A stretch of 64,000 bases of DNA from Glycomyces albidus (GTDB taxonomy: Bacteria; Actinomycetota; Actinomycetes; Mycobacteriales; Micromonosporaceae), in assembly GCF_009451885.1 (NCBI RefSeq), contig NZ_WIAO01000016.1, positions 58,157 to 122,156 of the forward strand, given 5' to 3'. The position numbers and the translations under genes are program-made. Below the pieces are notes generated by a model, which saw only the letters and a program-made list of their open reading frames with translations, made no database searches and was not told where the DNA came from. Below are positions 27,757 through 37,092 of the stretch, piece by piece; the first letter of the stretch is position 1, and every line of letters begins with the position of its first letter.

Positions 27757-28806
27757 TCACGCCGCCGGCACGGGCCCCGTCGAGTCGCGGACGGTGAGCG
27801 CCGTCGCCAACTGCAGGTGCCTGGACGCGGGCCGGGCGCCTTTCGCCATGCTGAGGACCGTCTCGACCGCCATGCGGCCCATACCCGCGAGCGGCTGCCG
27901 CACCGACGTGAGACCCGGCGAGATCCATTCGGTCTGCGACGTGTCGTCGAAACCGGTGACGGACAGCCGGCCCGGCACGTCCAGGCCGAGCTCCTTCGCC
28001 GCGGCGAGGACGCCGATCGCGATCTCGTCGTTCCCGGCGACGACGGCCGTTGGCGCCGCTGCGAGCGTGAGCAGTTCGCGGCCGTGCCTGAACCCCGCCT
28101 CCACAGTGAACGCGTCGTGGCGGACCAGCGCCGGATCCGCCGCGAGCCCCGCCTCGTCGAGCGCCGCCCGGTACCCCTGGAACCGCTCGGCCGAAGGAGC
28201 CGAGTCGGGCGGCCCGCCGATCCAGGCGATCCTGCGGTGCCCGAGCCGGATGACGTGCTCGGTCGCGGACCGCGCCCCGGCCCAGTTGGTGGCGCCGATG
28301 TTGACGGCGCGCGCATCCGCCGTCCCGATCGGATCGATGGTCACGACGGGCAGCTCGCGGTCGCCCGCGGCGGTCAGCACCGCATCGGGAACGGCCACGG
28401 CGAGTTCGATGACGCCGACCGCGCCCGCCGCCAGCAGTCCGTCGACCCACGCGCGGGCGGCCCCGGCGCCGATCGACGGCTCCGGCGGCAGCCGGACCAC
28501 CAGCTCGGTCGCCGCTTCCGTTGCCGCGGCAAGGATCTCCTGGAGCACCGTCCCCGCGTACGGGGAGGCCACGAAGTCGAGCACCGTCACGAGCGAACGC
28601 GTCCGCGGCCGGTCGTGCCGCGGCGTCGTGGGCCGGTACCCGGTCGCGGCGACGACCTCGAGCACATGCTCGCGCGTGCCCGCCGACACGTCACTGCGTC
28701 CATTGAGGACTTTTGAGACGGTCGCCTGCGAGACGCCGGCCGCGAGCGCCACGTCCGCCAGGGTCACTCGTTCGCTTCGGCGATTCACCGGGGTTCCTTT
28801 CGCCAT
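27757..28806 (-). CDS. LacI-family regulator of xylan/xylo-oligosaccharide genes
   Basis: A 349-residue LacI-type repressor. The HTH with hinge is at residues 14-60 (TLADVALAAGVSQATVSKVL, then GRSDVS). The sugar-binding domain follows (SLVTVLDFVASPYAGTVL, then RRIAWIGGPPDSAPSAERFQ, then VAGNDEIAIGVLAAAKELG). It is divergent from a GH39 xylosidase and convergent with the GH10 xylanase. The palindrome at 28809 abuts its own start codon, suggesting autoregulation. The binding motif and context make it a BxlR-like regulator induced by xylobiose or a related sugar (inference). Confidence 0.9.
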   Translation of the reverse strand: MAKGTPVNRRSERVTLADVALAAGVSQATVSKVLNGRSDVSAGTREHVLEVVAATGYRPTTPRHDRPRTRSLVTVLDFVASPYAGTVLQEILAAATEAATELVVRLPPEPSIGAGAARAWVDGLLAAGAVGVIELAVAVPDAVLTAAGDRELPVVTIDPIGTADARAVNIGATNWAGARSATEHVIRLGHRRIAWIGGPPDSAPSAERFQGYRAALDEAGLAADPALVRHDAFTVEAGFRHGRELLTLAAAPTAVVAGNDEIAIGVLAAAKELGLDVPGRLSVTGFDDTSQTEWISPGLTSVRQPLAGMGRMAVETVLSMAKGARPASRHLQLATALTVRDSTGPVPAA

Positions 28807-28808
28807 TT

Positions 28809-28821
28809 CGAAAACCTTTCG
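28809..28821. promoter_or_regulatory. CGAAA-N3-TTTCG operator at lacI start
   Basis: CGAAAACCTTTCG, arms CGAAA/TTTCG with a 3-base centre, 2 bp upstream of the lacI start codon. Probable autoregulatory site. Confidence 0.65.
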
Positions 28822-28910
28822 ACCCTACCACGTGCGCATGCCTCCGCACCGGCCTGCATATTGACGGACCTTCGCAGGCTGGGTAGCGTATAGCCCGATC
28901 GAATAGTTTT

Positions 28911-28923
28911 CGAAAATATTTCG
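28911..28923. promoter_or_regulatory. CGAAA-N3-TTTCG operator before GH39
   Basis: CGAAAATATTTCG, same arms and spacing as the site at 28809, 25 bp before the GH39 start codon. A third, 1-base-centre version lies before GH10. Together they define the likely LacI regulon. Confidence 0.7.
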
Positions 28924-28948
28924 ATGGTCTTGAAGGAAGAGTGACGCC

Positions 28949-30580
28949 ATGACCAGCGAGCCCGCGACCCGGCTCCGCATCGACGGCCGGCAGTGCGAGG
29001 AGACCGCCCTGCACCACGTCTGGAGCGAATGCGTCGGCGCCGGAAGGGCGAACGAGGCGCTCCGGGCCGACTGGCAGCGGCAGTTCACCGAGGCCGTCGA
29101 CACCCTCGGATTCAAGTACATCCGCTTCCACGGCCTCTTTCACGACGACATGTTCGTCTACCGGGAGAGCGACGGCGGCGGCTTCGGCCCGAACACGCCC
29201 CTCGCATCGCCCGTCCACACGTTCAGCTACGTGGACAAGGTCTTCGACTTCATCCTCGACAGCGGCGCCCGCCCGTTCGTCGAGCTCGGGTTCATGCCCC
29301 GCGAGCTCGCGACGCAGACCGAGACGCTGTTCTGGTGGCACGCGCACTGCAGCCCGCCCAAGGACATGTCCCGCTGGGTCGAACTCGTCACCAGGACGGT
29401 GGAGCACTGGATCGACCGGTACGGGCTCGCCGAGGTCCGGCAGTGGCGGTTCGAGGTGTGGAACGAGCCGAACCTGGTGCCCCACTTCTGGACCGGGACC
29501 AGGACGCAGTACTTCGAGCTGTACGAGGCGACCGCGAACGCGATCAAGGAGATCGACCTCGAACTGCGCGTCGGCGGCCCGTCCACGAGCGTCTTCGTCC
29601 CCGACGACCGCTACAAGGGCGAGGTCCAGGACCGCTCCAAGGAGCACGCGACCGCCGTCGCCGAGGACATCGACGCACTCGACTGGCGTCCGGTGTGGAT
29701 CGAGGAGTTCCTGGACTGGTGCCGCGAGCGACAGGTCCCGGTCGACTTCGTCTCCACCCACACGTACCCGACCGACTACGCGTTCGGCGCCGACGGCGTC
29801 GGCGTGCCGCTCTCCCGGTACGCCGACGCCACCCGCGACGACCTCACCCTCCTGCGCAAGCTCATCGCCGACAGCGCCTACCCGGACGCGGAGATCCACA
29901 TCACGGAGTGGTCGACCTCGCCGTCCTCGCGGGACCGCATGCACGACACCGTGTTCGCGGCCGCCTCGATCACCCGCTCGTTCCTCCAATGCGCCGCACT
30001 CGCCGACTCGATCTCGTACTGGGCCTTCACCGACGTGTTCGAAGAGGGCGGCGCGGGCATCGGCCCGTTCCACGGCGGATTCGGCCTGGTGAACGAGAAC
30101 GGCATCCACAAGCCCACGTTCCACGCGCTCGACATGCTCGGCCGGCTCGGCGACCGCCTCCTGCTCTCGGCTCCGCACGGCGCCGTGACCCGCGACAGCC
30201 GCACCTCGGCCGTGTCGGCAGTGTTCTTCAACTACCCGGAGGACATGGGCGTCAAGTCGATCGGGTCGGCGAACTCGTACGAGGCGACCAGGGCCCTGGC
30301 CTCCATCGGTCCGAACAGGAGGGTCAAGCACTCGATCGGCGGCCTCGAACCGGGCACGGCGTTCCTGGTCGAGATCCTCGACTGGGACCACGGGAACGTC
30401 GCCGAGGCCTGGTACCGGATGGGGAGCCCGGTCAACCCGACGCGAGAGCAGCACCGCCACCTCGGCGCCGTCGCGGACGCACTGCTGCGGTACACGCTCA
30501 CCGTCCCCGACTCCGGCGTCCTCGAACTCGACGTCGACCTCGCGCCCTGGGCGGTGATGTCCCTGCGGCAGACGGCCTGA
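28949..30580 (+). CDS. GH39 beta-xylosidase
   Basis: A 543-residue cytoplasmic glycoside hydrolase of family 39. There is no signal peptide, so it should cleave xylobiose and short xylo-oligosaccharides after uptake. The acid/base Glu is residue 173 in VWNEPN and the nucleophile Glu is residue 320 in HITEWS. Other family blocks are GFKYIRFHGLFHDDMFVY and HGGFGLVNENGIHKP. A C-terminal beta domain ends the protein. Start ATG 28949 follows GAAGGAAGAG. An operator palindrome overlaps its promoter. No transporter gene lies beside it, so uptake must be encoded elsewhere. Confidence 0.94.
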   Translation: MTSEPATRLRIDGRQCEETALHHVWSECVGAGRANEALRADWQRQFTEAVDTLGFKYIRFHGLFHDDMFVYRESDGGGFGPNTPLASPVHTFSYVDKVFDFILDSGARPFVELGFMPRELATQTETLFWWHAHCSPPKDMSRWVELVTRTVEHWIDRYGLAEVRQWRFEVWNEPNLVPHFWTGTRTQYFELYEATANAIKEIDLELRVGGPSTSVFVPDDRYKGEVQDRSKEHATAVAEDIDALDWRPVWIEEFLDWCRERQVPVDFVSTHTYPTDYAFGADGVGVPLSRYADATRDDLTLLRKLIADSAYPDAEIHITEWSTSPSSRDRMHDTVFAAASITRSFLQCAALADSISYWAFTDVFEEGGAGIGPFHGGFGLVNENGIHKPTFHALDMLGRLGDRLLLSAPHGAVTRDSRTSAVSAVFFNYPEDMGVKSIGSANSYEATRALASIGPNRRVKHSIGGLEPGTAFLVEILDWDHGNVAEAWYRMGSPVNPTREQHRHLGAVADALLRYTLTVPDSGVLELDVDLAPWAVMSLRQTA

Positions 30581-30615
30581 CGGCCGCACCGCCACCCACC
30601 CCGTGCGACACCCGA

Positions 30616-30642
30616 CGGGCCCGGACCATCGGTCCGGGCCCG
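30616..30642. terminator. Bidirectional hairpin terminator
   Basis: Perfect 12-base arms (30616-30627 / 30631-30642) with a 3-base loop between the convergent GH39 and tetR genes. Confidence 0.8.
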
Positions 30643-30682
30643 ACTCGATCTCGGCCGCATTCAGGCGGTCGGCGAGCGCTGC

Positions 30683-31315
30683 TCAGCTTCGCCGGTACGC
30701 CCGCAGGAACGCCCGCACGCCTTCGACGATGAGCGGCCGCACGTGGGCGTCCTTGGCGGCGTTCACGGAACCGAACCTGCTGAGCGCGACCCCGAAGGTC
30801 AGCGCGATGAAGTGGTCGGCCGCGAGCCGCCGGTCCGGGACGTCGAGCAGACCGGCCGCGGCGAGCGCGGCGAACCGGTCGCCGAGGGCCTCTTCGGGCG
30901 CGTCGGTCAGCGCGCGGTCCTCCGGCTCGGGCAGATGCCCGGATGCGGTGCGGACGAACCGCTGGAGCGTCGTGTACTCGGCCGAGTCGAGCATGTCGGT
31001 CACGATCCGCATCGAGAACTCGACCAGTGCGGGCTCGAGTTCGGCGGCGGCGGTGACGCCGGAGAGCGTGGCGTCGACGGTCCGCCGGACCGTGGCCAGC
31101 AGCGACTGGCCGACCGCGTCGAAGACGGCGTGCAGCAGGGTCTGCTTGTCGCCGAAGTAGTCGTAGACCGTCCGCTTGGAGACGCCGGCCCGCGCCGCGA
31201 CCGCATCGACGCTCGACCGGTCGAAGCCCTCTGTGAGGAACAACTCGCGGGCCGCCGAGAGGATGGCGGCCCGCTTCTCTGCGGACCCCTCACGCAGCGT
31301 CTTCCCCGTCGGCAT
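30683..31315 (-). CDS. TetR-family transcriptional repressor
   Basis: A 210-residue TetR regulator. The N-terminal HTH is at about 15-60 (RAAILSAARELFLTEGFDRS followed by VAARAGVSKRTVYDYFGDKQ). The C-terminal ligand domain (TetR_C-type) covers 80-205. It is divergent from an exporter plus FAD monooxygenase operon with a perfect palindrome between, the textbook TetR arrangement for efflux and modification of a toxic compound. Confidence 0.94.
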   Translation of the reverse strand: MPTGKTLREGSAEKRAAILSAARELFLTEGFDRSSVDAVAARAGVSKRTVYDYFGDKQTLLHAVFDAVGQSLLATVRRTVDATLSGVTAAAELEPALVEFSMRIVTDMLDSAEYTTLQRFVRTASGHLPEPEDRALTDAPEEALGDRFAALAAAGLLDVPDRRLAADHFIALTFGVALSRFGSVNAAKDAHVRPLIVEGVRAFLRAYRRS

Positions 31316-31370
31316 AGGCAGATCCTAACGGACAGTCCGCGTCCGCCCGGCCATCGCCGCCCCCGGAATG

Positions 31371-31387
31371 CACTACACCGTGTAGTG
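31371..31387. promoter_or_regulatory. TetR operator palindrome
   Basis: CACTACACCGTGTAGTG, perfect 7-base arms around CCG, followed by another TAGT half. Between tetR and the exporter gene; very likely the TetR binding site. Confidence 0.8.
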
Positions 31388-31491
31388 TAGTTTCGGATTG
31401 AGCCGATCCGTCCGGTATCGAAAGCCGGAGGCGCCCCGCCCCGAGAAGGCGCGGCGGGAACGAGCTCGTCGCGGAGACGAAAAGGACGTCC

Positions 31492-32883
31492 ATGGCGGTA
31501 ACCACGGAAGCCCCGGTCCGAATCGGGAAACCGGCGATCGGTGCCCTCGGCATACTCGCCCTCGCCCTCGGCACCCTGCAAGCGGTCGTGGAGCCCTCGC
31601 TCCCGCTGCTCCAGGACGATCTGCGGATCGGCCCCGCCGAAGGCTCGCTGATCTTCATCACCCTGCTCATCACCGGCGCGGTCGTCGCGCCGATCGCCGG
31701 CAAACTCGGCGACCGCTACGGCGGCAAGCGGGTCCTCGTCGTGCTGATGACCGTCGTCTCGGCCGGCGGCCTGCTCTCCAGCGCGGCACCGAACCTGCCG
31801 GTGCTGCTCGCCGGCCAGATCCTCCAAGGCGCGATGGTCGGGGCGCTGCCGCTCTCGTTCATCCTGGTGCGCAAGCACCTCCCGCCCGGGCAGACGCAGG
31901 TGGCCGTCGGGCTCGTGAGCGGACTGTTCACCGGCGGCAGCCTCGTCGGCATGCTCATCGCCGGGCCGATCGCCGAGAACCTCTCCCGGCACTGGATGTT
32001 CGCGATCCCCACGACCGCGATCATCGCGACGACGCTGATCGTGGCCCGCATGATGCCGGGCGACGCGCCCGAATCGGACGCGACGATCGACTGGCTCGGC
32101 GTGATCCTCTTGAGCTGCACCCTGGTCGCGCTCGTGCTCGGATTCATGGCGGTCGCCGGCGGCGGCCTCCCGCCGCTCGCGATCGCCGCCGTCACCGCGG
32201 GCGTGGCCGCCCTCGCGACCGCCTGGGCCGCCGTCGAGCGCCGCGCCGCCTCGCCCATGGTCGACCTGCGGATGCTCGCGATGCCGGCCATGTGGAGCGC
32301 CAGCGCGGCGACCCTCTTCCTCAGCCTCGGCTTCGGGATGACGGTCTACCTCGTCCCGCAGATGCTCTCGGTCTCCGGCGACGGGTACGGGTTCGGCGCG
32401 AGCTCGTCCGACATCGGCCTGTACCTGGTGCCGGCGACCATCGCCGGAGTCGTGGCCGGGACGATCGCCGGCATCGCCTCGCGGCGCTTCGGCCCGCGCG
32501 CCGTGATCACCGCCGGCGCCCTCGCCACCGCGGGCACCCTCATCGCCCTGGCGTCGCTGCACGACTCGACCTGGCAGCTCGTCGCCGCCAGGGCCCTGAC
32601 CGGCTTCGCCGTCAGCGTCAGCGCGATCGCACTGCTCGCGAGCACTGCGACCGCCGTGGCCGCCAAGGACACCGGCATCGCCACCAGCCTGCTCGTCGTC
32701 ACCCGCGTCGTCGGCGTCGCCCTGGGCGCCCAGCTCGGCGGCGTGCTCCTCGAGGCCGGAACCGACCCGGCCACCGACCTGCCGACCGAATCGGCGTTCA
32801 CCACCGGATTCATCACAGCCGGCGTCATCGCCGCCCTGTCACTGCTCGTCGTCCGCGTCATGAAGAAGGGAACCCGCGCATGA
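31492..32883 (+). CDS. MFS exporter, DHA2-like
   Basis: A 463-residue major facilitator superfamily transporter with hydrophobic helices throughout (12 to 14 predicted by eye). Loop 2-3 motif A is APIAGKLGDRYGGKRVLV (about 65-82). It probably pumps out a hydrophobic toxic compound through proton antiport. Its stop overlaps the start of the FAD monooxygenase gene (ATGATG overlap), so both are made together under TetR control. Confidence 0.9.
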   Translation: MAVTTEAPVRIGKPAIGALGILALALGTLQAVVEPSLPLLQDDLRIGPAEGSLIFITLLITGAVVAPIAGKLGDRYGGKRVLVVLMTVVSAGGLLSSAAPNLPVLLAGQILQGAMVGALPLSFILVRKHLPPGQTQVAVGLVSGLFTGGSLVGMLIAGPIAENLSRHWMFAIPTTAIIATTLIVARMMPGDAPESDATIDWLGVILLSCTLVALVLGFMAVAGGGLPPLAIAAVTAGVAALATAWAAVERRAASPMVDLRMLAMPAMWSASAATLFLSLGFGMTVYLVPQMLSVSGDGYGFGASSSDIGLYLVPATIAGVVAGTIAGIASRRFGPRAVITAGALATAGTLIALASLHDSTWQLVAARALTGFAVSVSAIALLASTATAVAAKDTGIATSLLVVTRVVGVALGAQLGGVLLEAGTDPATDLPTESAFTTGFITAGVIAALSLLVVRVMKKGTRA

Positions 32884-34073
32884 TGCACCACTCGAAACGA
32901 ACGGTCCTGATCTCGGGGGCCAGCATCGCCGGCCCCGCCCTCGCCTACTGGCTCCACCGGTACGGATTCGCGGTCACGGTGGTGGAGAAGGCGAGCGCCC
33001 CGCGCGGCGGCGGCTACCCGATCGACGTACGCGGCACCGCCGTCGAAGCCGCCCGGCGCATGGGGATCCTCCCGCGCCTCCAGGACGCGCACGTCGACAC
33101 CCGGCGCATCACGTTCCTTGACCCCGACGGCGGCGAACTCGCCTCCGTCACGCCGCACGCCATCGCCGGCAGCGTCGAAGGCCGCGACCTCGAAATCCGC
33201 CGCGGCGACCTGACGGCGATCCTCTACGACACCGTCCGCGACGACGTCGATTTCCGCTTCGACGACTCCATCGACACCCTCGAACAGTCCGGCCACGGCG
33301 TGGACGTCACCTTCCGCAGTGGAGAACAACGCGCCTTCGACCTCGTGATCGGCGCCGACGGCATGCACTCGCAGACCCGGAGGCTCCTGTTCGGACCCGA
33401 CGCGCCGTTCCACCGCCACCTCGGCTACTGCTTCGCCGTGTTCACCATGCCCAACACGTTCGGACTCTCCCGCGAACTCCTGATGTGGAACGTCCCCGGC
33501 AAGGCCGCGGCCCTCTACGCCACCGGCGGCAAGGACGACGACCTGCACGCGTTCCTGAACTTCCACGTCCCTGAACCGCCGCTCGACTTCCGGGACCGCG
33601 CGTCTCAAGTGGACCTCGTCGCCGGCGCCTTCACCGACACGGACTGGAAGATCCCGGCCCTCATCGGCGCGATGCGCGATGCCGACGACCTCTTCTGCGA
33701 CACGGTCTCCCAGATCCGCATGCCGGCCTGGTCCAGCGGCCGAGCCGCCCTCGTCGGGGACGCCGCCTACGCGCCGTCGTTCCTCACCGGACAGGGCTCC
33801 AGCCTCGCCCTCGTGGGCGCCTACATGCTGGCGCACGCCCTCGCAGTCCACCGAGACCCCGAGCCGGCCTTCACGGCCTACGAACAAGCCGTGCGCCCGT
33901 TCGTGACCGAGAACCAGGCACTGGTCGACCACGGCACGGCCGGCCTCTTCCCGACGACCGCCCGGGCCCTGGAGGAACGCAACGCCAGATTCCGCACCCT
34001 CGCAGCGATGCCCGCTCCGACACCGCGCCCGGCCTACACGGCCCTCACGCTCCCCGAACCGCCGACGCCATGA
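32880..34073 (+). CDS. FAD-dependent monooxygenase (PHBH/TetX-like)
   Basis: A 397-residue class A flavoprotein monooxygenase. The FAD-binding Rossmann motif is in LISGASIAGPALAYWLHRYG (about 9-28). A DG-type motif is in VIGADGMHSQTR and the ribityl-binding GD motif is in ALVGDAAYAPSFLTGQG. It starts with two Met codons overlapping the exporter stop. Members hydroxylate aromatic compounds or inactivate antibiotics (TetX, Rox). With the exporter and TetR gene it forms a plausible detoxification or resistance unit; substrate unknown. Confidence 0.9.
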   Translation: MMHHSKRTVLISGASIAGPALAYWLHRYGFAVTVVEKASAPRGGGYPIDVRGTAVEAARRMGILPRLQDAHVDTRRITFLDPDGGELASVTPHAIAGSVEGRDLEIRRGDLTAILYDTVRDDVDFRFDDSIDTLEQSGHGVDVTFRSGEQRAFDLVIGADGMHSQTRRLLFGPDAPFHRHLGYCFAVFTMPNTFGLSRELLMWNVPGKAAALYATGGKDDDLHAFLNFHVPEPPLDFRDRASQVDLVAGAFTDTDWKIPALIGAMRDADDLFCDTVSQIRMPAWSSGRAALVGDAAYAPSFLTGQGSSLALVGAYMLAHALAVHRDPEPAFTAYEQAVRPFVTENQALVDHGTAGLFPTTARALEERNARFRTLAAMPAPTPRPAYTALTLPEPPTP

Positions 34074-34234
34074 GCGGGCCGCCGCTCGTCCGGGGCATTC
34101 GAGGACCGAAGGCCATCGGCACCGGCGAGCGGCGCCCGCTGCACGTCGTCACGGCAGGCGGCGAGCGGCCACCACTTGAGCCGGAGTCGGCAAGCGGCAC
34201 ACGACGAGCCGGGCCGTCGCCCCGTGGACCCCGC

Positions 34235-35779
34235 TCAGCCCGCCAGGGCGGGTTCACGGAGCGGCGGCAGCCGGTATTCGGCGCAGCGCTTCGGGATCCG
34301 CACCCCGGCGAAGCGCAGCTGCGCGACCCTCGCCTGGAACGCGGCGCCACGGAGCAGGTGGCCGGCGATGTCGGCGGCCCCGCGGTGCTCGACCGGTTCG
34401 AGCGCCGTGCCGCGGACCCAGAGGTTGAAGGCGCCCATCGCCGGTCCGCACCAGATCTGGTAGTCCTCGACGCGGTCGCCGGAGCCGGACGTCGCCCAGC
34501 GCGAGCTCGAGCCCAGGTAGGAGCGGAACAGCAGGGCCATGCGGTGGCGCGGGTCGGCGTCGGCGCGGGCGAGGTCGGCGGGCTCGCGCTCGCGCAGGTA
34601 GGCGGCCGTGTCGTCCCAGGCCCGGTCGAGGCCCCCGCGGAAGACGTGCGCACGCAGGCGGTCCAGCTCGGATTCCGGCAGGTCCTCGATGCGGTCGTAG
34701 CCGCGGTAGAGCCGCGCCAGATGGGCCGCCCGCTGCGCGAAGAGCGTGCCCTTCCGGAGCACCTGCACCTCGGCGCCCGCCTCGAACATGTCCGCCGCCG
34801 GCGCCATCGCGCAATCGGTCGGTCCCGCTTGAGCGAGCAGCGCCTTCACGGCCCGCGACGTGCCCGCCTCCACACAGGACTGGTTCACCGAACCGGTGAC
34901 CACGTACTCGGCGCCCAGAGCGAACGCGGCGTGCACCGCGTGCGGCGTGCCGATGGAACCCGCCGCGCCGATCCGCACCGGCCAGTGCGCGAGCCCGTCT
35001 TCGTCACGGAGCCGCAGCATCTGCGGGACGAGCACCGCCAGCGGCCGCCGGTCGGTGTGGCCGCCGGAATCGGCCTCGACGGTGATGTCGTCGGCCATCG
35101 GGACGTCGCGGGCGAGCCGGGCCTGCTCGGCGGTGACGTCCCCGGCCGCGAGCAGTTCCGCGACGAGCGCTTCGGGTGCGGGGCGCAGGAAGAGCCGGGC
35201 GACCTCGGCGCGCGACACCTTGGCGACGACCCGGTTCTCGGCGTGCACGCCGCCGGCCGGGTCGGTGCGCAGACCGGAGACCCGGTAGCGCACCAGTTCG
35301 GCGCTGAGCGAGACGAACGCGGACGCCTCGACGCAGCGGAGGCGGCGGCGCAGGTACACGTCGATCACGGCCCGCTCCCGGCGGGGCTGCTGCGGCGAGT
35401 GGATGAGGTTGGCGGCGTAGGGCAGATCGCCCAGCTCACGGTCGAGCTCGGCGAGCGCCGCGTCGATGCGGTCGACGCCGAGTCCGGCGCTGCCGAACGA
35501 CGCGAGGTATCCGGCCCGGGCCAGCGCGGCGACCAGTTCGGTCGACGCGATCCCGCCCGCCATGGAACCGGCCATGTAGGGGTAGCACACTCCGTGGCGG
35601 CGCGCGAACTGCGGCGACCCGAGCCTCTCGGGTGGCAGCGGTGCGGCGACGGCCAGGGGCACCGCTCCTTCCAGTGGGGTGTTGCTCGCCGTGACCCGGT
35701 CGCCCAGGCGGCTGATGTAGCAGTGCCGGTCGAGGTCGGCGAGGACCCGGTACGTGTGCTCGGCGTCGAAATGCGTCAC
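34235..35779 (-). CDS. PfaD-type trans-acting enoyl reductase
   Basis: A 514-residue flavin-dependent (NPD-like TIM barrel) enoyl reductase of the PfaD family, which acts in trans on acyl-ACP in PUFA synthases and trans-AT polyketide synthases. The GTG start at 35779 overlaps the upstream stop (GTGA). Family blocks include YPYMAGSMAGGIASTELVAA, DDITVEADSGGHTDRRPL, GAAGSIGTPHAVHAAFALGA followed by EYVVTGSVNQS, and AADMFEAGAEVQVLRKGTLF. The C-terminal helical part has EDYQIWCGPAMGAFNLWVRG, also PfaD-like. Last gene of the three-gene operon; it supplies the enoyl reduction missing from the megasynthase. Confidence 0.93.
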   Translation of the reverse strand: MTHFDAEHTYRVLADLDRHCYISRLGDRVTASNTPLEGAVPLAVAAPLPPERLGSPQFARRHGVCYPYMAGSMAGGIASTELVAALARAGYLASFGSAGLGVDRIDAALAELDRELGDLPYAANLIHSPQQPRRERAVIDVYLRRRLRCVEASAFVSLSAELVRYRVSGLRTDPAGGVHAENRVVAKVSRAEVARLFLRPAPEALVAELLAAGDVTAEQARLARDVPMADDITVEADSGGHTDRRPLAVLVPQMLRLRDEDGLAHWPVRIGAAGSIGTPHAVHAAFALGAEYVVTGSVNQSCVEAGTSRAVKALLAQAGPTDCAMAPAADMFEAGAEVQVLRKGTLFAQRAAHLARLYRGYDRIEDLPESELDRLRAHVFRGGLDRAWDDTAAYLREREPADLARADADPRHRMALLFRSYLGSSSRWATSGSGDRVEDYQIWCGPAMGAFNLWVRGTALEPVEHRGAADIAGHLLRGAAFQARVAQLRFAGVRIPKRCAEYRLPPLREPALAG

Positions 35780-37092
35780 CGGTGCCGCCCTTCCCGGAGC
35801 TCGATGCAGATCCCGTCCACTCGGTAGACGCGCAGGCCGTCGCAGAAGAGCGAGCCGTCGGCATGGAGCAGGACCCGATCGGGTCCATGATGGACGGCTC
35901 GGAGGTGCACCTCGCACTGGAGCTCGTCGTTCTCGCGCAGCACCTGGCCCCGGTACTTCCAGGTCAGCTCGGCGTCGGGTGCGGGGGCGAAGCACGGTGC
36001 CGACATCGTCTCGGTCAGACCGGCCGCGACGGCATAGGCGCGCACGGCGTGGAAGAGCGTCTCGACGCCGAGGCTGCCGGGCATGACCGGATCACCGGGG
36101 AAGTGCAGGTCGAAGTACCAGGCGGCCGGGTCGATCCGCTTGCGGGCCAGGACGTAGCCCGCGCCGTGGTCGCCGCCGCCGAGGACGACCTCGGCATCGT
36201 CGATCAGGTCGAGCTGGTCCTCGCCTGGGGCCGGCAGGACCGCCTTGACCACCGGCGGCGGACTGGTCTGCCGCTCCAGCCAGGTGGGGACGCGACGGCC
36301 GCCGTCGAGGCCCGTCTCGCGGTCGAGGACGGCCGGAGTGAAGACCCCGTGCACTGTTTCCCCCTCGTAGCAGGGGCGGCCGTCGAGGGCGACGGCGAAA
36401 CCGAAGCGCACGAGGGCGGACTGGGGGAGCGGTGTGTGCCCCAGCAGCTCGGTGCGCACCTGCACGGTGCGGCCGAGCGGGGACGCGTGGCGCAGCAGCC
36501 GCGAGCGGCCTTCGAGGTTGCGGAAGACGAGGTCCTCCTCGATGTGCCCGACGGCGATCCCGTTGAGGTCGCAGAGCTTCCCGGCGGCCTGCAAGGCGAT
36601 CTCCTGCCAGGCGAGGTTCGCCAGCGAGGAGCGGTCCTCCGTGCGGAACCAGGCGTCGGGCGGGACCGCGAAGTCGCTGAGGAGGGTCGACCCGGTCCGG
36701 AACTCACCGGGTGTGCCGTCGAATTCCAGCACGCTTCCGAACATGCGCATGTCTCCCACCGGAAGCTGCGGGCGCAGCGGCTGCCGGGCCGGGTTCGCCG
36801 CGGTCGTGCCGTGATCGGGTTCGGCGCGAGGCGCGGGGATCTCCGGGCGGGCCGGGAACGCCCGCCCGGCGACGGCCGACTCGGCGGAGGCGAGCAGATC
36901 GTCCGAGATGGACTGGTGCACGTCGAGGACCGCCCGGTGGACCCGGAGGGCCTCGGCGAGGAACGACTCGGCGACACCGGCGACACCGGCGGCATCGCGC
37001 GGAGCCGACGCGGGGGCGGCGGCTTCGTCGTTGCGGGGGAGCGGGAACGCCTCGATCGGGAGACCGTCGAAGCCGAGTTCGTCGTCACGCAC
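35776..37092 (-). CDS. Double-hotdog FabA/PfaC-type dehydratase
   Basis: A 438-residue protein starting at GTG 37092, 8 bp inside the end of the PKS gene. An Ala/Pro-rich leader (1-105) is followed by two hotdog domains. The first (about 110-270; SVLEFDGTPGEF, then AWFRTEDRSSLANLAWQEIA) and the second (about 300-425) resemble the paired FabA-like dehydratases at the C-terminus of PfaC. The second has the FabA active-site His in LHFPGDPVMPGSLGVETLF. It should dehydrate 3-hydroxyacyl-ACP and may isomerise double bonds. In PUFA synthases these domains follow KS-CLF on one chain; here they stand alone. Confidence 0.87.
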   Translation of the reverse strand: MRDDELGFDGLPIEAFPLPRNDEAAAPASAPRDAAGVAGVAESFLAEALRVHRAVLDVHQSISDDLLASAESAVAGRAFPARPEIPAPRAEPDHGTTAANPARQPLRPQLPVGDMRMFGSVLEFDGTPGEFRTGSTLLSDFAVPPDAWFRTEDRSSLANLAWQEIALQAAGKLCDLNGIAVGHIEEDLVFRNLEGRSRLLRHASPLGRTVQVRTELLGHTPLPQSALVRFGFAVALDGRPCYEGETVHGVFTPAVLDRETGLDGGRRVPTWLERQTSPPPVVKAVLPAPGEDQLDLIDDAEVVLGGGDHGAGYVLARKRIDPAAWYFDLHFPGDPVMPGSLGVETLFHAVRAYAVAAGLTETMSAPCFAPAPDAELTWKYRGQVLRENDELQCEVHLRAVHHGPDRVLLHADGSLFCDGLRVYRVDGICIELREGRHR

